From: Cytobacillus firmus
Lineage (GTDB): Bacteria; Bacillota; Bacilli; Bacillales; Cytobacillaceae
Assembly: GCF_023657595.1 (NCBI RefSeq)
Contig: NZ_CP098323.1
Span: 3,496,001-3,560,000, forward strand
Reading direction: 5' to 3'
Length of the DNA: 64,000 nucleotides
Part shown: positions 63,006 through 64,000 of the stretch, in pieces
How positions within the stretch are numbered: the stretch's first letter is position 1
Layout: each line of letters begins with the position of its first letter
Notes under the pieces: model-generated
The model's input: the letters and a program-made list of their open reading frames with translations, nothing else
What the model was told of the DNA's origin: nothing
Database searches by the model: none
Program-made: the position numbers and the translations under genes

Positions 63006-64000
63006 TTACATTTTATGGCCGCCAACCAATGTCGCACGGTGTTTGGCGGTTCCTGCGCCTGTATAAGAGACGGCTCTCAGAAGAGCTCCTCCTCCAAACT
63101 TGGAGCGGATCCGGTCGACAGTATAGCCGAGCTCCCTTTTTTTCCAGCCATCCAAGTCGAACAGACTCAGCTGCATTTCGCAGTCATCCGTAATATTGCC
63201 GAGGGAAATGGAAATCTGCCGTACTGTTTTCCCCTCATAATTCTCGTCAAAAAGCTCGAGGCAGACCCGATAAAGATCCATCGTAATATTGGTTGGCTGA
63301 TCAACTGTCCTGGAGCGGTAAAACCCCCCTCCGAATTCATCCTGGCTGTAGCCAAGCCCAAAGCTGATGGTTCTGCCGGCTTTGCGGTGGCTGCGGGCCC
63401 TTCTTGCCACTTCTTCACACATCTCAAGGACCACATGCTTAATTTCCTTTTCCTCTTTGTAATCCCTCAGTAAAATCTGACTTTTGCCGAAGCTGATCTG
63501 CCCTGCCATAATCGGCGCGCCTATTTCCGACAAATCAATACCCCATGCATGGTGATAGAGCTGATTGCCCATAATCCCAAACTTCTTCTCGAGCTTAGCC
63601 AGATCATAGCGGGCAAGCTGGCCGACTGTAAAAATCCCCATTCCATTCAATGTCTTTTCAACACGGCGGCCGATGCCCCACATTTCCCGTAACGGGGATA
63701 TATTCCACAGCTTTGTTTTTACATCTCCATACGTCCATTGTGCAACTCCCTTTTTTTTCGCCTCAAGGTCCAGGCAGAGCTTTGACATTAGCAAATTAGG
63801 CCCTATTCCTATGGCACAGGGAAGCTGAAATTCCCGTTCAATATCATCTTTTATTTTCCAGGCAATCGTCTGGGCATCACCCCAGAGATGCAATGCGCCG
63901 TCTACTTTTATAAAGCTTTCATCGACACTGTACGTATGGATGGCTTCCTTGGGGACATATCGGTTAAACACTCTGGTGATTTCAGTGGAGATTCTTAAAT
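63006..64000 (-). CDS. Y-family DNA polymerase UvrX/YqjW type, N-terminus off window
   Basis: Error-prone translesion polymerase. At least 331 codons are in the window; the reading frame continues past base 64000 without a stop, so the N-terminus is missing and the apparent internal GTG at 63971 is not the start. SVDESFIKV carries the catalytic Asp-Glu, GIGPNLLMSKLCLDLEAKKKG the fingers/palm region and GIGRRVEKTLNGMGIFTVGQLARYD the thumb helix-hairpin-helix. In B. subtilis the homologue is yqjW (polY2). Confidence 0.9.
   Translation of the reverse strand, partial: LRISTEITRVFNRYVPKEAIHTYSVDESFIKVDGALHLWGDAQTIAWKIKDDIEREFQLPCAIGIGPNLLMSKLCLDLEAKKKGVAQWTYGDVKTKLWNISPLREMWGIGRRVEKTLNGMGIFTVGQLARYDLAKLEKKFGIMGNQLYHHAWGIDLSEIGAPIMAGQISFGKSQILLRDYKEEKEIKHVVLEMCEEVARRARSHRKAGRTISFGLGYSQDEFGGGFYRSRTVDQPTNITMDLYRVCLELFDENYEGKTVRQISISLGNITDDCEMQLSLFDLDGWKKRELGYTVDRIRSKFGGGALLRAVSYTGAGTAKHRATLVGGHKM

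Noticed and set aside
62937-63473. Plus-strand ORF of 178 codons
   Set aside because: It lies wholly opposite the Y-family polymerase, has no ribosome site and reads as low-complexity translation of the other strand.
63969-63971. GTG as start of the Y-family polymerase
   Set aside because: The frame is open to the edge of the window and the N-terminal palm region would be missing.

Overview
This window is a low-GC Firmicute chromosome segment from an endospore-forming member of the Bacillaceae. Gene order follows the Bacillus subtilis blocks sleB-prsW-ypdA-gudB-ypb-recS-fer-fmnP, then rsiX-sigX-resEDCBA-rluB-spmBA-dacB-ypuI-scpBA-ypuF-ribT, then ypuA-lysA-spoVA-sigF-spoIIAB-spoIIAA-dacF, then pupG-deoB-xerD-yqzK-fur-spoIIM, then nudF-mciZ-yqkF-yqkE-yqkD-yqkB-yqjX/yqjW. 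Many encoded proteins match B. subtilis homologues closely in length and sequence, but gene insertions and losses place it outside the B. subtilis group, nearer genera such as Cytobacillus or Mesobacillus. I cannot name a species. No tRNA, rRNA, CRISPR array, prophage or complete insertion sequence was seen. Most genes lie on the minus strand.

Layout. 1-8.8 kb: spore cortex lysis (sleB, partial), PrsW protease, asparaginase, bacillithiol disulfide reductase, glutamate dehydrogenase with a cre-like site, a MecA paralogue, a CarH/LitR-type B12-binding MerR regulator, phosphoesterase YpbG, a small membrane protein and a CBS protein. 8.9-10.1 kb: the cotJABC spore coat operon. 10.1-16.2 kb: ypbF, ypbE, ypbD, recS and ypbB, then ferredoxin and a riboflavin transporter behind an FMN riboswitch. 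16.3-20.2 kb: PHP phosphatase, M23/LysM peptidase, and the SigX/RsiX pair with an ECF promoter. 20.4-31 kb: the Res redox and cytochrome c biogenesis system, rluB, spore maturation genes and dacB, and a superoxide dismutase. 31-37.8 kb: chromosome segregation genes scpA/scpB, ribT, ypuA and lysA. 37.9-44.2 kb: sporulation genes (a spoVA operon reduced to AA-AB-AEA-AF, and spoIIAA-AB-sigF with dacF). 44.3-50.2 kb: nucleoside catabolism (pdp, pupG, deoB), xerD and fur. 50.4-64 kb: spoIIM, an EndoQ-like nuclease, nudF, the small FtsZ inhibitor gene mciZ, ketone-body and thiolase genes, HMG-CoA lyase, yqkD, small proteins and a Y-family polymerase running off the window.

How the genes work together. 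Sporulation dominates: commitment (spoIIAA/AB/sigF), engulfment (spoIIM), cortex (dacB, spmA, spmB, dacF), coat (cotJ), dipicolinate-related genes (spoVA), cytokinesis block (mciZ) and germination (sleB). A second theme is envelope and redox response (SigX, an ECF promoter on ypuA, ResABCDE, fur with PerR-like boxes).

Most unusual items: two related copies of a palindromic element resembling non-autonomous IS200/IS605 (palindrome-associated) elements, one of which supplies the mciZ stop codon; three copies of a Bacillus-type intergenic repeat; the spoVA operon lacking AC, AD and AEB; the intact W-x9-E-H motif in the B12-type regulator; a 12-codon ORF ending in the spoIIAA ribosome site; and several genes too short for ordinary gene calling (mciZ, a YjcZ-type protein, and proteins of 28, 43 and 49 residues).
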